A stretch of 64,000 nucleotides of DNA from contig OX336388.2 of NCBI GenBank assembly GCA_946902985.2, forward strand, positions 374,343,387-374,407,386. Reading direction: 5' to 3'. The stretch comes from Meconema thalassinum. Its lineage: Eukaryota > Arthropoda > Insecta > Orthoptera > Tettigoniidae. The notes beneath the pieces were generated by a model. It saw nothing but the letters and a program-made list of their open reading frames with translations, was not told where the DNA came from and did no database searches. Below, one piece after another: positions 1 to 8,821 of the stretch (its first letter is position 1; the number at the start of each line of letters is the position of its first letter). The translations under genes and the position numbers were made by a program.

Positions 1-609
1 AAATGTGTCGTATCATGGAAAGTCTAAAAAACAAAGAAGCTAGTTATGAAGCTTTCTGGGTGTATAAGTCCCCTTAACGTGCTCGGCTACGCTACGGTGT
101 AAGACATCAACTATCCCTGTAGTTCGAGAAACGTGGAATGTTATGTTAGAATCAGTTACAGCCATAAACAAAAGAAAGTAATTATTTACTCGGATTTAAA
201 ATTATAACAGCAGTAATATAACGTTCGGGTCAGGCAGAACAAGCGACAATTTACGATATTGACAGACGTCCACGTGCGGTGAATTGACAAAATGATCCAT
301 GCCAGTGGCAAGCTGACAGTCCACAACACGGTGAAGCAATATAAATCAAATGGAGGGTTGCACGTATTATATTATATATTTAAAAATTTAACTACATTAT
401 GGATAGCGACATTATGAATATTCAGCATTGCAAACGACATGTTAAATTACTCCCGGGGATAATCATTTATGTTTCGACTATAAATGGAATGTTTTCAACC
501 ACTAAATTTGTGGTCAACTGGCTGTGTTATCTATTGGTGAGTGGTAGGTAGCGGTTTGCGTACACCAGTTCAAGAAATGAATACTAAATATGGGACCATT
601 TTGAGGAGT
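1..609. other. Unassigned sequence
   Basis: No coding region, tRNA-like box pair, terminal repeat or tandem repeat that I recognise. Base composition is moderately AT-rich and resembles the surrounding intergenic DNA. Confidence 0.4.
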
Positions 610-764
610 TAAACATTAATGTATGTAGGTGAAATTTTGACTCCAAATGCTAATGAGAAACTAGCCATTAAAACAAGGGCTAGAAAAATGGATCTGGCGT
701 TCAGGCCTTGCATCAACACTTATAAGTCCAAATCCCTCTCTTAACAGACCAAGAATAGGCACTA
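610..764 (+). pseudogene. RTE-like LINE fragment, left part (post-RT region)
   Basis: From the ATG near 619 the reading frame gives a peptide containing KTRARKMDLAF and INTYKSKSLS followed by a stop. The same arrangement recurs at 42340-42560 (SRINKMEMAYHLTKDIYKTRSMS), which shows this is the region just downstream of the reverse transcriptase of one non-LTR family. The fragment stops abruptly at the TA flanking the mariner-like element and resumes at 4634. Family assignment is an inference from the C-terminal pattern (KILGP, then GHIKR) seen in the right half. It is dead: one stop here and no RT core. Confidence 0.65.
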
Positions 765-885
765 CAGGATGATTTATGATTCCTGTTACAAACTTCTGGG
801 GGTAGTAGAGGGGACAAAGTAGATAGCATTTTGATTAGGAACCCATGTCCGGACATGTATCGTTTCGATACCAAATCAGTTTGAC
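765..885 (+). repeat. Left terminal inverted repeat of mariner-like element
   Basis: Starts CAGGATGATTTATGATTCCT and continues to the GTATCGTTTCGATACC palindrome and beyond. Its partner is at 4633 running backwards to 4531, then continues at 2158-2140 across the inserted LTR element. The arms differ at scattered positions, so the insertion is not recent. Confidence 0.8.
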
Positions 886-925
886 TCGATTGCACATCTT
901 CCACTTCACTACAGACACGTATGCA

Positions 926-1970
926 CTACAAGAGTTGTTCCACGTGGCGACCCTGCTGTTCATTACACAACGTGTACCAGCGCAGCATGTTGTCATACAT
1001 ACTTCCCACGAGACCCGGTGTGTGTTCAATAATGTGCGCTGCCGCCAGAACGCATGCAACAAGATCTTCTTCCGCCTCGACAGGAGTCTCATAAACAAGG
1101 TTCTTCATGTGGCCCCACAGGAAAAAGTCAAGAGGAGTTAAATCTGGCGAGCGTGGTGGCCACGAAATTGGACCACCTCGACCTATCCATCTATCCCCGA
1201 ATGTTTGGTCGAGGTGTTCGCGGACTGCACGTGAAAAGTTCGCTGATGATACCACATTTGCTGACGTAGTGCCAATGGCAAATCCTCACAGAACCAGTAC
1301 CTCTTGCAAAAAAATCCAGTAGGCCCTATCTGGGACCCGTTAGGCGGTACGGAAGAAGGTACGGCCCAATCAGATGACCATCAAGGATACCAGCCCGAAC
1401 ATTGATGCTGAACCGTTGCTGACATCCACGTGGCTGTGTGGCATGCGGATTTTCTTCAGCCCAAATTTGACTGTTTCGACAGCTTCCCTAGTGAATTGAG
1501 CTTCATCGGTGAAAAGAACATGACGCGGAGAGTGCGGTTTGTTAATAAACTGGTGTAGAAACCACGCACAGAAGTTGGCACGTGGCGCGAAATCTGCCAG
1601 GCCCATTGCTTGAACTTTCTGTGGGTTTGCTGGTCGCGCAAAACACGCCAGACGCTCGATTGGGACCCATTCACGGCATCGGCAATGTTTCGCGTACTAG
1701 TCGATGGGTCCTCTTCTACGTGATAAAGGACGTCCTCTTCAAAGTCGGCAGTACGACGCGTCTGTGGACCACAATCAGCCCTCCTCGGTTGGAATGTACC
1801 AGTTTCTCGTAGCCTTTTTTGTAGTCTCACAAAAATGGTATGTGATGGGGTGGGGCGACGCGGAAAACGTTCATGATACATGCGTTGTGCAGCCCGACCA
1901 TTACGTGCAGCTTCGCCGTACATTACTGTAGTAACATCTCGGTGTACTCTTCAAAAGTGTATGCCGCCAT
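926..1970 (-). pseudogene. Mariner-like transposase, frameshifted
   Basis: Read on the minus strand. The N-terminus starts at 1970 (MAAYTFEEYTEML), hits a stop after about 15 residues, then continues in another frame (1923-1456) as a helix-turn-helix region with RNGRAAQRMYHERFP and a linker with STSTRNIADAV. It continues in further frames (about 1606-1370, then 1255-926). The C-terminal part holds WIGRGGPISWPPRSPDLTPL followed by DFFLWGHMK, the hallmark of an arthropod Tc1/mariner transposase group; the second D is the third catalytic residue. The block normally holding the second catalytic aspartate is damaged (VSSANFSRAV). At least three frame breaks make it non-functional. Confidence 0.8.
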
Positions 1971-2158
1971 CCTGTACTGCTGAATTACTAGATCACAACT
2001 GCTGTCAAAGCGGACTCACTGTCACTATGGTTTGTAAACAGAAGACATACGTACTGTAAGACGTCAGGAGACTGCAGAGGTTGCCCTCAGCCGATATTAT
2101 TTGCGTTCCGTAAAGCGGGCGATGTAAAATGAAAGTGATCTTCAAACCGATTTGGTAT

Positions 2159-2250
2159 TGTTACGTGCCACCCCTTAGTGGCACTTTTGTTAACTGGATT
2201 ACGGTGGGTAGAAGCTTAGCAAAAGTGCCACTAGGGGGTGGCACGTAACA
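2159..2250 (+). repeat. Rearranged 5' LTR: inverted U5 plus U5
   Basis: Only 92 bp. The first 56 bases are the reverse complement of the last 56 bases of the 3' LTR (4471-4526). The last 31 are a direct copy of its end (CAAAAGTGCCAC, then the GGTGGCACGTAACA terminus). U3 and R are absent, so no TATA box precedes the gag ORF at this end. The block forms a hairpin with arms of about 31 bp. Confidence 0.8.
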
Positions 2251-2252
2251 AC

Positions 2253-2270
2253 TGGTGTCAGAAGCCGGAT
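2253..2270 (+). other. Primer binding site, tRNA-Leu type
   Basis: TGGTGTCAGAAG starts two bases after the LTR end and complements the 3' end of animal tRNA-Leu (CTTCTGACACCA). The next bases (CCGG) diverge from the usual TGGG. Confidence 0.65.
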
Positions 2271-2357
2271 TACGAACCCAAGCACAAACACAACACCTGA
2301 AGGTCCTGGTTTCATAACTCGTGCAGGTCATTAGTTCACTAATTTTCCTGAGAGTGC

Positions 2358-3878
2358 ATGCCTTTCACAAGTCAGACAATTAAAATGGATGCGAAAATAC
2401 AACTCCTGTTAGAAAAGTTAACTTCCAAGATAGACGATGTCCAGAAGAAGATGGAAGACGGCCAGAAGAGGATGGAAGAGCATTTCGAAAACTTTGGAAA
2501 GAAAATGACGGAACATTTTGAAAACCTGGGAAAGAAAATGGTGATATATTCGGAAAATTTGGAAAAGAAAATTGGGGAAAGTTCCGAAAATTCTGAAAAG
2601 AAAGTGGAGCATGGAACTAGTCAGGACGAGCTGAAATCAGACCTGAAATCAATACCGGAGTATAACAAGCTTGGAGGTGATATGGAAAGTGGCGCGGCAG
2701 AGGACGCTGATGGCCAAGACAAACAGTTCGTGGAGTCCGGAGTTCGGAATGCTCAGCGAGTCAGGGACGAGCCACTGGGAAGCGTCACGGGCATGGAAAT
2801 CGGGCCAAGGCTTAGCAGCTCTGATGGCAGGAACAGCGTCACGAGTGTGAGGACGCCGCACGTCGATGAGGCTTCATCATGGCAGATCTTCGGGACCGGG
2901 TTCGATACTGTGGCGAACCATGCCAGGTGCACGCTGGAGGACGGAGCCGTTCAGCTCATCACAGGACTTCGCCAGGCGGATGTGCTACACGACGTCCGGA
3001 CGGGGGCTGGGTACAACGGGATCGTCGCGACGCTGGAGGAGCATCGTGGGGACTACCAGCTACCTGCCATGTACCACCTACGGCTAGAAGGGAGGAACGG
3101 GCGCGCGAGTAAGTCAATTGAAGAGCTCGCGCTGGCTGGCTCGCCTCCCGAGCACGTGCACCGAGAGGCGGCGTACATCTTCGTGGATGGGCATTGCGAC
3201 GCCATGGTACGTGAGTATTCGATGCTCAGTGGAAAGCGCTACCCAAGGCAGGTAAAGACCATCGTGTTGGGAATGGCGGCGGCGAAGAGGACAGCATGGG
3301 TGACGCCACCGAGGAGGAGTAACGCCGCTGGAGACGAAGAGGCGGTGGAGGTTGGCTACCCTCCACCAAAGCAGCGTAAACCACCACTGGGACGCCGTTG
3401 CAGCAGGAAAGTCACCTGTTGGCTACGGAGTGAAAAAGGCCATCTAATTAGCAGCTGTCGGCGAGGAACAGCCTCACGGTTAGAAAAGCGAGTGACGGCC
3501 AGCCTAAACAGGGGCTTGTCAGCGCCGTCAATGCCACCCCCTCAGACCTTGGATAGCCTTTACGATGAACAACTCGAGGCGAGTTGCTTTAAGGAGGGGA
3601 GCAGTGTTGCGTGTAGCCGCAGGGCGGCAGGAGGCTCTCGGGGGGAGGGGCAGTATGACAGTCTAGTGGCCTTGGACAAACCCCGCAGGGGAAGGGAGAG
3701 AGTGCCCACACCCTCTCGGTTCCTCCCACGGCCATACATTAACAAAGCACCTGTGAGTCAGTGCGAACCGGCCAGAGAATACGCGAAAATTCTGGATGTG
3801 GAACCAACCAGAACAGACTCAATGCGGCAATGGGTTGTGACATTCGAACTTTCCAGGCCAGGGACTGATCCCATATAA
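2358..3878 (+). CDS. Gag-like polyprotein of the gag-only LTR element
   Basis: 506 residues if the first ATG is used; the ATG at 2388 (MDAKIQLLLEK) is an equally good start. Residues about 10-90 form a heptad-rich coiled coil with repeated EHFENLGKKM-like units. Around residues 230-310 is a capsid-like helical region (YQLPAMYHLRLEGR, then EHVHREAAYIFVDG) resembling Gag of insect gypsy elements. A zinc-knuckle-like motif follows (CWLRSEKGHLISSC), but the second cysteine of the usual CX2CX4HX4C is arginine, so metal binding is doubtful. From 3605 the frame runs into the 3' LTR, so the last 90 or so residues are encoded by U3. The frame is open throughout, and pol has been cleanly lost. Confidence 0.7.
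   Translation: MPFTSQTIKMDAKIQLLLEKLTSKIDDVQKKMEDGQKRMEEHFENFGKKMTEHFENLGKKMVIYSENLEKKIGESSENSEKKVEHGTSQDELKSDLKSIPEYNKLGGDMESGAAEDADGQDKQFVESGVRNAQRVRDEPLGSVTGMEIGPRLSSSDGRNSVTSVRTPHVDEASSWQIFGTGFDTVANHARCTLEDGAVQLITGLRQADVLHDVRTGAGYNGIVATLEEHRGDYQLPAMYHLRLEGRNGRASKSIEELALAGSPPEHVHREAAYIFVDGHCDAMVREYSMLSGKRYPRQVKTIVLGMAAAKRTAWVTPPRRSNAAGDEEAVEVGYPPPKQRKPPLGRRCSRKVTCWLRSEKGHLISSCRRGTASRLEKRVTASLNRGLSAPSMPPPQTLDSLYDEQLEASCFKEGSSVACSRRAAGGSRGEGQYDSLVALDKPRRGRERVPTPSRFLPRPYINKAPVSQCEPAREYAKILDVEPTRTDSMRQWVVTFELSRPGTDPI
3591..3600 (+). other. Polypurine tract of gag-only element
   Basis: AAGGAGGGGA lies four bases before the TGTT that I take as the 3' LTR start. This is the expected plus-strand primer site. 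Confidence 0.6.
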
Positions 3879-3879
3879 A
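3874..3879 (+). promoter_or_regulatory. TATA box in the 3' LTR
   Basis: TATAAA in a GC-rich context, roughly 270 bp into the LTR. Transcription would be expected to start near 3905. With the 5' LTR copy deleted, this promoter points out of the element rather than at gag. Confidence 0.45.
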
Positions 3880-4334
3880 CCAGCGAGCCGCGGCGAGGAG
3901 GAGTGTATTGCAGTGTATTGGACAGTGTATTGGTCAGCGTTAGTGTGTATTGAAGTGTGGCCGAGTGAGTGAGTGTGCAGCAGTACAGCGATTACTACTG
4001 GACGTCTACGTTAACAGAGTGGAAGCCTGACTGCCAGGGTGCAACTTTGAGTCAGGACTGTGAGTGCTTGGAGGTGTCGCGGTGCTTCGTGGAATACGTG
4101 GTCGTGGGATCGACACGGGACGAGCAAGAGCGCACAAGGAGCAGCAAGTGGACTCTGGAAGTAAGTAAAATGGCAGGGGCAAGGCTGTAGAGAACCTATG
4201 TAGACTTTACGTGTGAGTGTAAGCTGGAACACTGTAAATCTTCACGGACAGAGAGAACATAAATAGCGAGGACAGTGGTGTGAGGGTAAATGTGGTAACT
4301 AATAGTGACCAGTAGTGTTTTCTGAAGTTAGACT

Positions 4335-4336
<2 letters not shown>

Positions 4337-4407
<71 letters not shown>
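4337..4407 (+). repeat. (GT)n microsatellite
   Basis: Uninterrupted GT dinucleotides, 71 bp, inside the LTR R region. Confidence 0.98.
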
Positions 4408-4408
<1 letters not shown>

Positions 4409-4633
4409 ACTGTGTATGTTTGTGGGCTGCAATAAAATTATATTTCGTTAAAGGAACAATTGTGTTTGTGCTTCTACCCACCGTAATCCAGTTAACAAAA
4501 GTGCCACCAGGGGGTGGCACGTAACAGTATCGAAACGATAAATGTCCGGACAAGGGTTCCTATTCAAACTGTGATCTACTTAGTCCCCTCTACAACTCCC
4601 AGAAGTCTGCAATAGGAACTACGAATCATCCTG

Positions 4634-5077
4634 TATAACCCAGTTGCTAAGCCAGAGTGCTTCTTTGCGGCAGAAACCTTAGCAAGCATGAAAATTACTA
4701 AAATTGAGAAAAGAGAAAGGAAATTCTTTCGGAAAATTCTTGGTCCTAAGAAATTACCTGACGGTGGATATACATTTCAAATGCGGTCAAATTTAGAGCT
4801 CCATGACAAGTGTGGAGGGATCTCTGTCAGTATGAGAAAAAGAAGATTGATGTTCTATGGGCATATAAAACGATTGGGAACTGAGAGGTTAGCTAATAAA
4901 ATTCTTAACGTTCAAGAGAAGTGCAAGATACAACCTCCACGACTTCAGGAGATATATCAAGACGTTGAAAGGGCAAACATTGGACTGGTTGAAGTGTGGG
5001 ACAGGACAAGATTCAGAACTGAAGTTGCAAGTGTGAAGGATACCCCCAAGAGAAGACACTCTTTTAGTGAATAAAAG
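4634..5077 (+). pseudogene. RTE-like LINE fragment, right part
   Basis: Continuation of 610-764 after the mariner-like insertion. The open stretch 4688-5074 encodes KIEKRERKFFRKILGPKKLP, then MRKRRLMFYGHIKRLGTERL and DVERANIGLVEVWDR, the conserved tail after the RT domain in RTE-like LINEs. Equivalent pieces occur at 42400-43060 and, on the minus strand, 56145-56560. The coding trace runs on past SINE-E and SINE-A (5484-5506, 5937-6010), where LWQEAKRQAKN is readable. Confidence 0.7.
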
Positions 5078-5445
5078 CTTGCCACGGTGGCTGAGTGGTT
5101 ATCGTATCGATCTACCAACCCCAAACTTCCAGGTTCGCTCCAGGCCATGGTAAGTGATTTTTGAAAGGCGACAAAAATTACAACACGCATGTCTTACGTT
5201 GTTGGCATGCTAAATAACCCACTTGAATTCAGTAGGCCGTGTTCATAGTGGCAAAATTAATCTCGGGATTTTCCGCCAACACAAAAAGTTCCTCCTTCCT
5301 CTTCTAGAAAGCGCTCTAGTGTCAAGGAGCTTAGATATATAACTTCCTTGACTTTAACAGTGCCCCAAAGAACAACAAAATTCGACATGCAAGCCCTCTG
5401 TGCGTCAAATAACAAAGCTTGCTCCCGGCACCCGAGACCATACGA

Positions 5446-5482
<37 letters not shown>

Positions 5483-5483
5483 T
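5078..5483 (+). mobile_element. SINE-E copy
   Basis: The tRNA-like head starts GCTTGCCACGGTGGCTGAGT, resembling tRNA-Ser, with box B GGTTCGCTCC. The body matches 38699, 55743 and the minus-strand copy ending at 61238. The tail is an (ATT)n run, 5449-5482. A short duplication TAGTGAA is visible on both sides. It sits in the LINE relic. Confidence 0.8.
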
Positions 5484-5506
5484 ATAGTGAAAGAAAGACT
5501 GAGAAA

Positions 5507-5936
5507 TGGTTAGTTCTTCAGTTAATTGTGATGGCTGTATTAGTGTGCGTATCTGTTTTAATTCAAGTAAGGACTGCAGACATTGATTTTTTTTCAAGTA
5601 GTTCCTAATTTTGCCGCCAAACGCCACTGTCAACGACCAACTAATTCACAACTTAGTTACCAGATGCCACCGCAGTCGGCTCTTGACGACAAACGTAGGA
5701 ACCTAAGAACGTTAGTCAAATGTTTAAACTAGCTTCACACAGGTGTAATTAGTGGAAGGTTCTTTAACATGCCATAAATCTATGACATGGGATCGCCTGC
5801 TTTACTTCCCCTCCGAAGGAATGCATACTGAGGGATTTTTAAAATTCTTAAAAAATCACGACTTCAGCCGGGTTTGAACCTGCGATCTTGGGCATAGAAG
5901 CTCAGCATGCTACCAACTACGCCACCGAAACCGCTT
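5507..5936 (-). mobile_element. SINE-A copy, internally shortened
   Basis: Flanked by the exact 13-bp duplication AAAGACTGAGAAA (5494-5506 and 5937-5949). The head at the right end contains box B (GGGTTTGAACCTGC read here as its complement) and box A. The 3' tail at the left end ends ...AACTAACCA. About 60 bp of the usual 3' domain are missing. Inserted in the same LINE carcass as the features before it. Confidence 0.88.
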
Positions 5937-6010
5937 AAAGACTGAGAAAGAGTCAAAGATTGACAAATCTCTGGCAGGAAGCTAAACGGCAAGCAAAGAA
6001 CACACCTTGA
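5937..6010 (+). pseudogene. Last remnant of the RTE-like LINE
   Basis: After SINE-A the frame continues as ...ESKIDKSL and then, in another frame, LWQEAKRQAKN. This corresponds to RYWQEVQAG in the copy at 56192. It marks the end of the interrupted LINE that began at 610. Confidence 0.5.
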
Positions 6011-6142
6011 AGACGGAGACCTGAATAATTGTTGTGTATTTGTTGTCCATAGTTGGCTGTATCGATTTAATAATAATAAACTAAAACACTACGTCCTTGA
6101 GTGGGAGTGAAGTGGACTCAGGAAAGGAAAGCAACCCATCAT

Positions 6143-7028
6143 GCAAAGATGAAGGTGATGATGATGATAATTGTTGTTTTAAGGGGCCTAACATCTAGAT
6201 TATCGGCCCCTGATGGTTTGGGTGATCCTGAAGATGAAAATGAGATGCAAACTTAAAACTAAAACTAACTAACATACTAGAAGAAGAAATGGAAAACCAA
6301 AGGAGAACAAGGCAAATAAAGGACAGGAGGAAAAGAAACGCCCTCAACCCTCGAAGAATGCGGACTGAGGGACCCGGAAGGAAGGAGAGCCATGAAAGGC
6401 AGATAGGAAAGTGAAAGAGGAGAGGGTCCACCCCACAGGTAAGGGACAAAAGGGGAAAACCGGACCCAGCTCAGGAATCACTCGGGGTCGCCAACCTCCC
6501 GAACTCACCAGCCGTGAGCCCCTGAGGGTGTAGCATTATCTACGGTGCACCAGAAGTGGTGGGGCTACATACACCCGGCCTCCTTGAGGGCCTTGAGCAG
6601 AAGGCAGGAGATAACAGGAAAAGAAAAAGAAGGTTGACCCCTCGCAGAAGGAGGGAATCAGAAAAGATGAGACAAGGGCCAATTAAGGCGGGACATGAAA
6701 AGACTCCCTAGGCCTCGGATACCCTAATAACGTCGGGGTCGGAAAAGAACAAGAGTTGACCAAGGGAGGTCGACAGGAAAGAAGACAGAGAGGAGCCCGG
6801 CACAAGTAAGTGGAAGCAATGCCGGACTCAGCTGGGGTCGCGTGGTCGCCAACCCACGTCCCACTAGATATGAGCCCCTGGGGGAAAAGATGAAGGAATA
6901 CTGGGCTAAGAAGAAAGCTCACTAGAGTTAGGAACCACGTGGTCCAAGGGGCCTCAGCGATCCAAGAAGAAATGAAAAAAAAGTCCTCTCGGCACGCCGA
7001 AAGGCGGAGGTAGATTTCATCGGGCAAA
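6143..7028 (-). mobile_element. Retroposon J copy
   Basis: About 880 bp, shared with 53945-54690 and 59466-60215 in the same orientation. On the minus strand it ends TTAGGCCCCTTAAAACAAC followed by an ATC-type tail (near 6152-6170). No tRNA boxes were seen. The minus-strand frames (for example WVGDHATPAESGIASTYLCR) resemble those of the 59466 copy but carry stops, so I do not call a gene. It could be a SINE or the 3' region of a LINE. Confidence 0.65.
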
Positions 7029-7029
7029 C

Positions 7030-7318
7030 TTGGGGATAGGCGAAAATAGGCAGAATATGCACGTTTTCGTAGAAGGATCAGACCTCATTTATTGCGAGAA
7101 AGTATTTTATAATTGGAGCTTAATTAACTTTGTTTTTCGTAATTTTATGCATATTTTAAAAATTTTATTGTCTTATGGGGACCTTAACCTTCTTGTCATT
7201 TGGGGTACATTTTTATACTTGTGGTCACACTGTCCTTATGCAAGGTTTCGACACTGATGTGTAACTATGTAACGGTCTGTTACTTCTTCACGCAAAATTA
7301 TATCTCCCGCAGAGATTT
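7030..7318. other. Unassigned sequence
   Basis: No gene or repeat recognised; AT-rich. Confidence 0.4.
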
Positions 7319-7319
7319 T

Positions 7320-7708
7320 GGTTGGTTCCTCAGTTTAGGGGCTGCGACAAAGCGGTCATGTAACCCCGTGTACTTTGGGTGAGTGTAGAATCTGTCTGAT
7401 AAACAGTGTCAATTGTGATGGCTGTATTAGTCTGTAATTCAGGTAAGGACTGCAGACGGTCAATTTCAAGCAGTAGTTCCTAATGTTGCTACCAGATACT
7501 ACCCTCAACGACACCTAGCTCTGAACTTGGCTACGAGATGCCACCGCAACCAGCAACTCGCAACGAACGTTGGATCTTCCCCTCCAAAGGAAAGCATACT
7601 GAGGGATTTTTAGCGCACTTAGAAAATCCGACGACTTCGGCCGGCTTTGAACCCGCGAACTTGGGCATAGAAGTCAGCATACTACCAGTTACGTCACCGA
7701 GGCCGCTT
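7320..7708 (-). mobile_element. SINE-A copy
   Basis: Left end GGTTGGTTCCTCAGTTTAGG is the complement of the AACC tail, followed by the shared 3' domain (GGGGCTGCGACA, then CATGTAACCCCGTGTACTTT). The right end has the complement of box B (GGCTTTGAACCCGC) and a degraded box A. No clear duplication, so it is older than the 63238 copy. Confidence 0.82.
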
Positions 7709-7751
7709 CTCACTTAGTCAGATGAAAAACAATGTGATGGCGTGCAAGTGC

Positions 7752-7812
7752 GTTGTCATGGCAACGACCGATGGCTCATCCCTCATCAATTTAGTAGTGT
7801 TGTCATGGCAAC
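7752..7812. promoter_or_regulatory. Two X-box-like palindromes
   Basis: GTTGTCATGGCAAC occurs twice, at 7752-7765 and 7799-7812, in otherwise unremarkable sequence. It matches the RFX-factor X-box pattern (GTTGCCATGGCAAC) except for one base. No gene lies next to it, so a regulatory role is speculative. Confidence 0.3.
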
Positions 7813-7839
7813 CTCTGATAGCTCTTGGCATTTTCTTAT

Positions 7840-8440
7840 AATTCAGAAATCATTTTTCTCATCCCTTGGCGTAATGGTGGGTCATATCAAAAATTCTTTC
7901 AGACAAAAGTTTTAGGTAATTATTAGGGGAATATTGTCCACTTTGTACGGTTTTGATATTGTGCTTATTAAGAGAGATATGATGAATGTTTCCCGAAAAA
8001 AACACTTTTTCCCACCCCTTTGGTCAATGTTTGGTGCCATCAAAAAACTCTTCAAACATAAATTTTTGGGCCTTATTCGACACATAGTATGAACTTTGAA
8101 TGGATTCGATATTTCAAATATTAAGAGAGTTATAGCGATATTTCACTTTTTCAAAAAACACCCCCATTTTCACCCCCGTCGACCGATTGTGCCCATTAAC
8201 GAACTCGACTGAGATTTTATAGGGATACATATTATGCAAAAAATTCAAATTGATTGGTGCAAAATTGCGGTAGTTATCGTGTCCACTAGAAAGTGATATA
8301 TATATATATATATAAATTATGTATAAACTTTTTAACTGACGGTGGTTTTGGGGTCTAGGGGATGTAAAACGTGAAGATATGTCGAAATTTTCCTGAAGTC
8401 GAAACATGGTACCCATTGCAATAGTTAGCTTTCTAATGAA
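7840..8440. repeat. AT-rich dispersed repeat L
   Basis: The part 7860-7960 is similar, in reverse complement, to 28425-28540 (shared strings around AAAAATTCTTTC and CCTAAAACTTTTG-like segments). It contains weakly repeated 100-bp units and a TA run near 8297-8313. No coding potential seen. Confidence 0.5.
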
Positions 8441-8447
8441 ATCTACC

Positions 8448-8736
8448 TAAAAATCCACAGCCTGCTTCCAGTCGACCGACCGGGTCAGGGAATGGAATGA
8501 ATGAAGCCCCCATCTAGCGGCGAGGATATGAACTGTGCCGGCTGCCGAAGCCTGTCGCACTCCCCTGGGGCAATGAGTAAATGAATGACATGAAATGAAA
8601 TGGCAGTGGAGAGTGTTACTGGCATGAAATTTGTGGCAGGGAAAACCGGAGTACCCGGAGAAAAACCTATCTGCCTCCGCTTTGTCCAGCACAAATCTCA
8701 AATGGAGTGACCGGGATTTGAACCACGGACCCAGCG
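8448..8736 (-). mobile_element. SINE-G copy, split by the Transib-like element
   Basis: Matches 56737-57068 and 44165-44505. Box B is visible as its complement (GGGATTTGAACCACGG). The head is cut at CAGCG (8732-8736) and resumes at 24408 (CAGCGGTGAGAGGCCAGC), giving a clean before/after comparison with the uninterrupted copies. Confidence 0.88.
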
Positions 8737-8781
8737 CATAGTGGGTCAAAATTGAAATCTAGAAGGACAAAATTATTTTTA
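8737..8781 (+). repeat. Left terminal inverted repeat, RSS-like
   Basis: Heptamer-like CATAGTG, a spacer of 23 bases, then ACAAAATTA. The right end has the exact heptamer CACAGTG and the same 23-base spacing. Confidence 0.75.
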
Positions 8782-8821
8782 CGTTTTAATCATGAATTTA
8801 GAGTGAAAGCAAAGTATATAA

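Larger units (their letters stand above)
2159..4526 (+). mobile_element. Non-autonomous gag-only Ty3/gypsy-like LTR retrotransposon
   Basis: The element begins TG and ends CA and is flanked by a 4-bp duplication GTAT (2155-2158, 4527-4530). It holds a primer binding site, one gag-like ORF, a polypurine tract and a full 3' LTR, but no protease, reverse transcriptase, RNase H or integrase between gag and the polypurine tract. Its 5' LTR is abnormal (see 2159-2250). It must have depended on enzymes supplied by another element. It lies in the right inverted repeat of the mariner-like element. Confidence 0.8.
3605..4526 (+). repeat. 3' LTR of gag-only element
   Basis: 922 bp, starting TGTTGCGTGTAGCC and ending GGTGGCACGTAACA, an imperfect terminal inversion typical of LTRs. 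It contains TATAAA at 3874-3879, a GT microsatellite (4337-4407) inside R, and AATAAA at 4431-4436. U5 after the polyadenylation signal is about 90 bp and ends in a strong hairpin (GTGCCACC...GGTGGCAC). Confidence 0.7.
765..4633 (-). mobile_element. Mariner-like DNA transposon, interrupted by an LTR element
   Basis: Both ends read CAGGATGATT inward and are flanked by TA (763-764 and 4634-4635), the Tc1/mariner target duplication. Inverted repeats run about 120 bp: 765-885 on the left, and 2140-2158 plus 4531-4633 on the right, the right arm being split by the inner element. Removing the inner insertion and its 4-bp duplication leaves about 1.5 kb, normal for this group. It encodes a degraded transposase on the minus strand and sits in a LINE relic that continues on either side. 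Confidence 0.85.

Noticed and set aside
2418..2612. Minus-strand phenylalanine-rich frame opposite the gag coiled coil
   Set aside because: Complement of the lysine/glutamate repeat coding sequence.
4299..4553. Histidine/threonine or valine/cysteine repeat peptides around 4207-4553
   Set aside because: Translations of the GT microsatellite.
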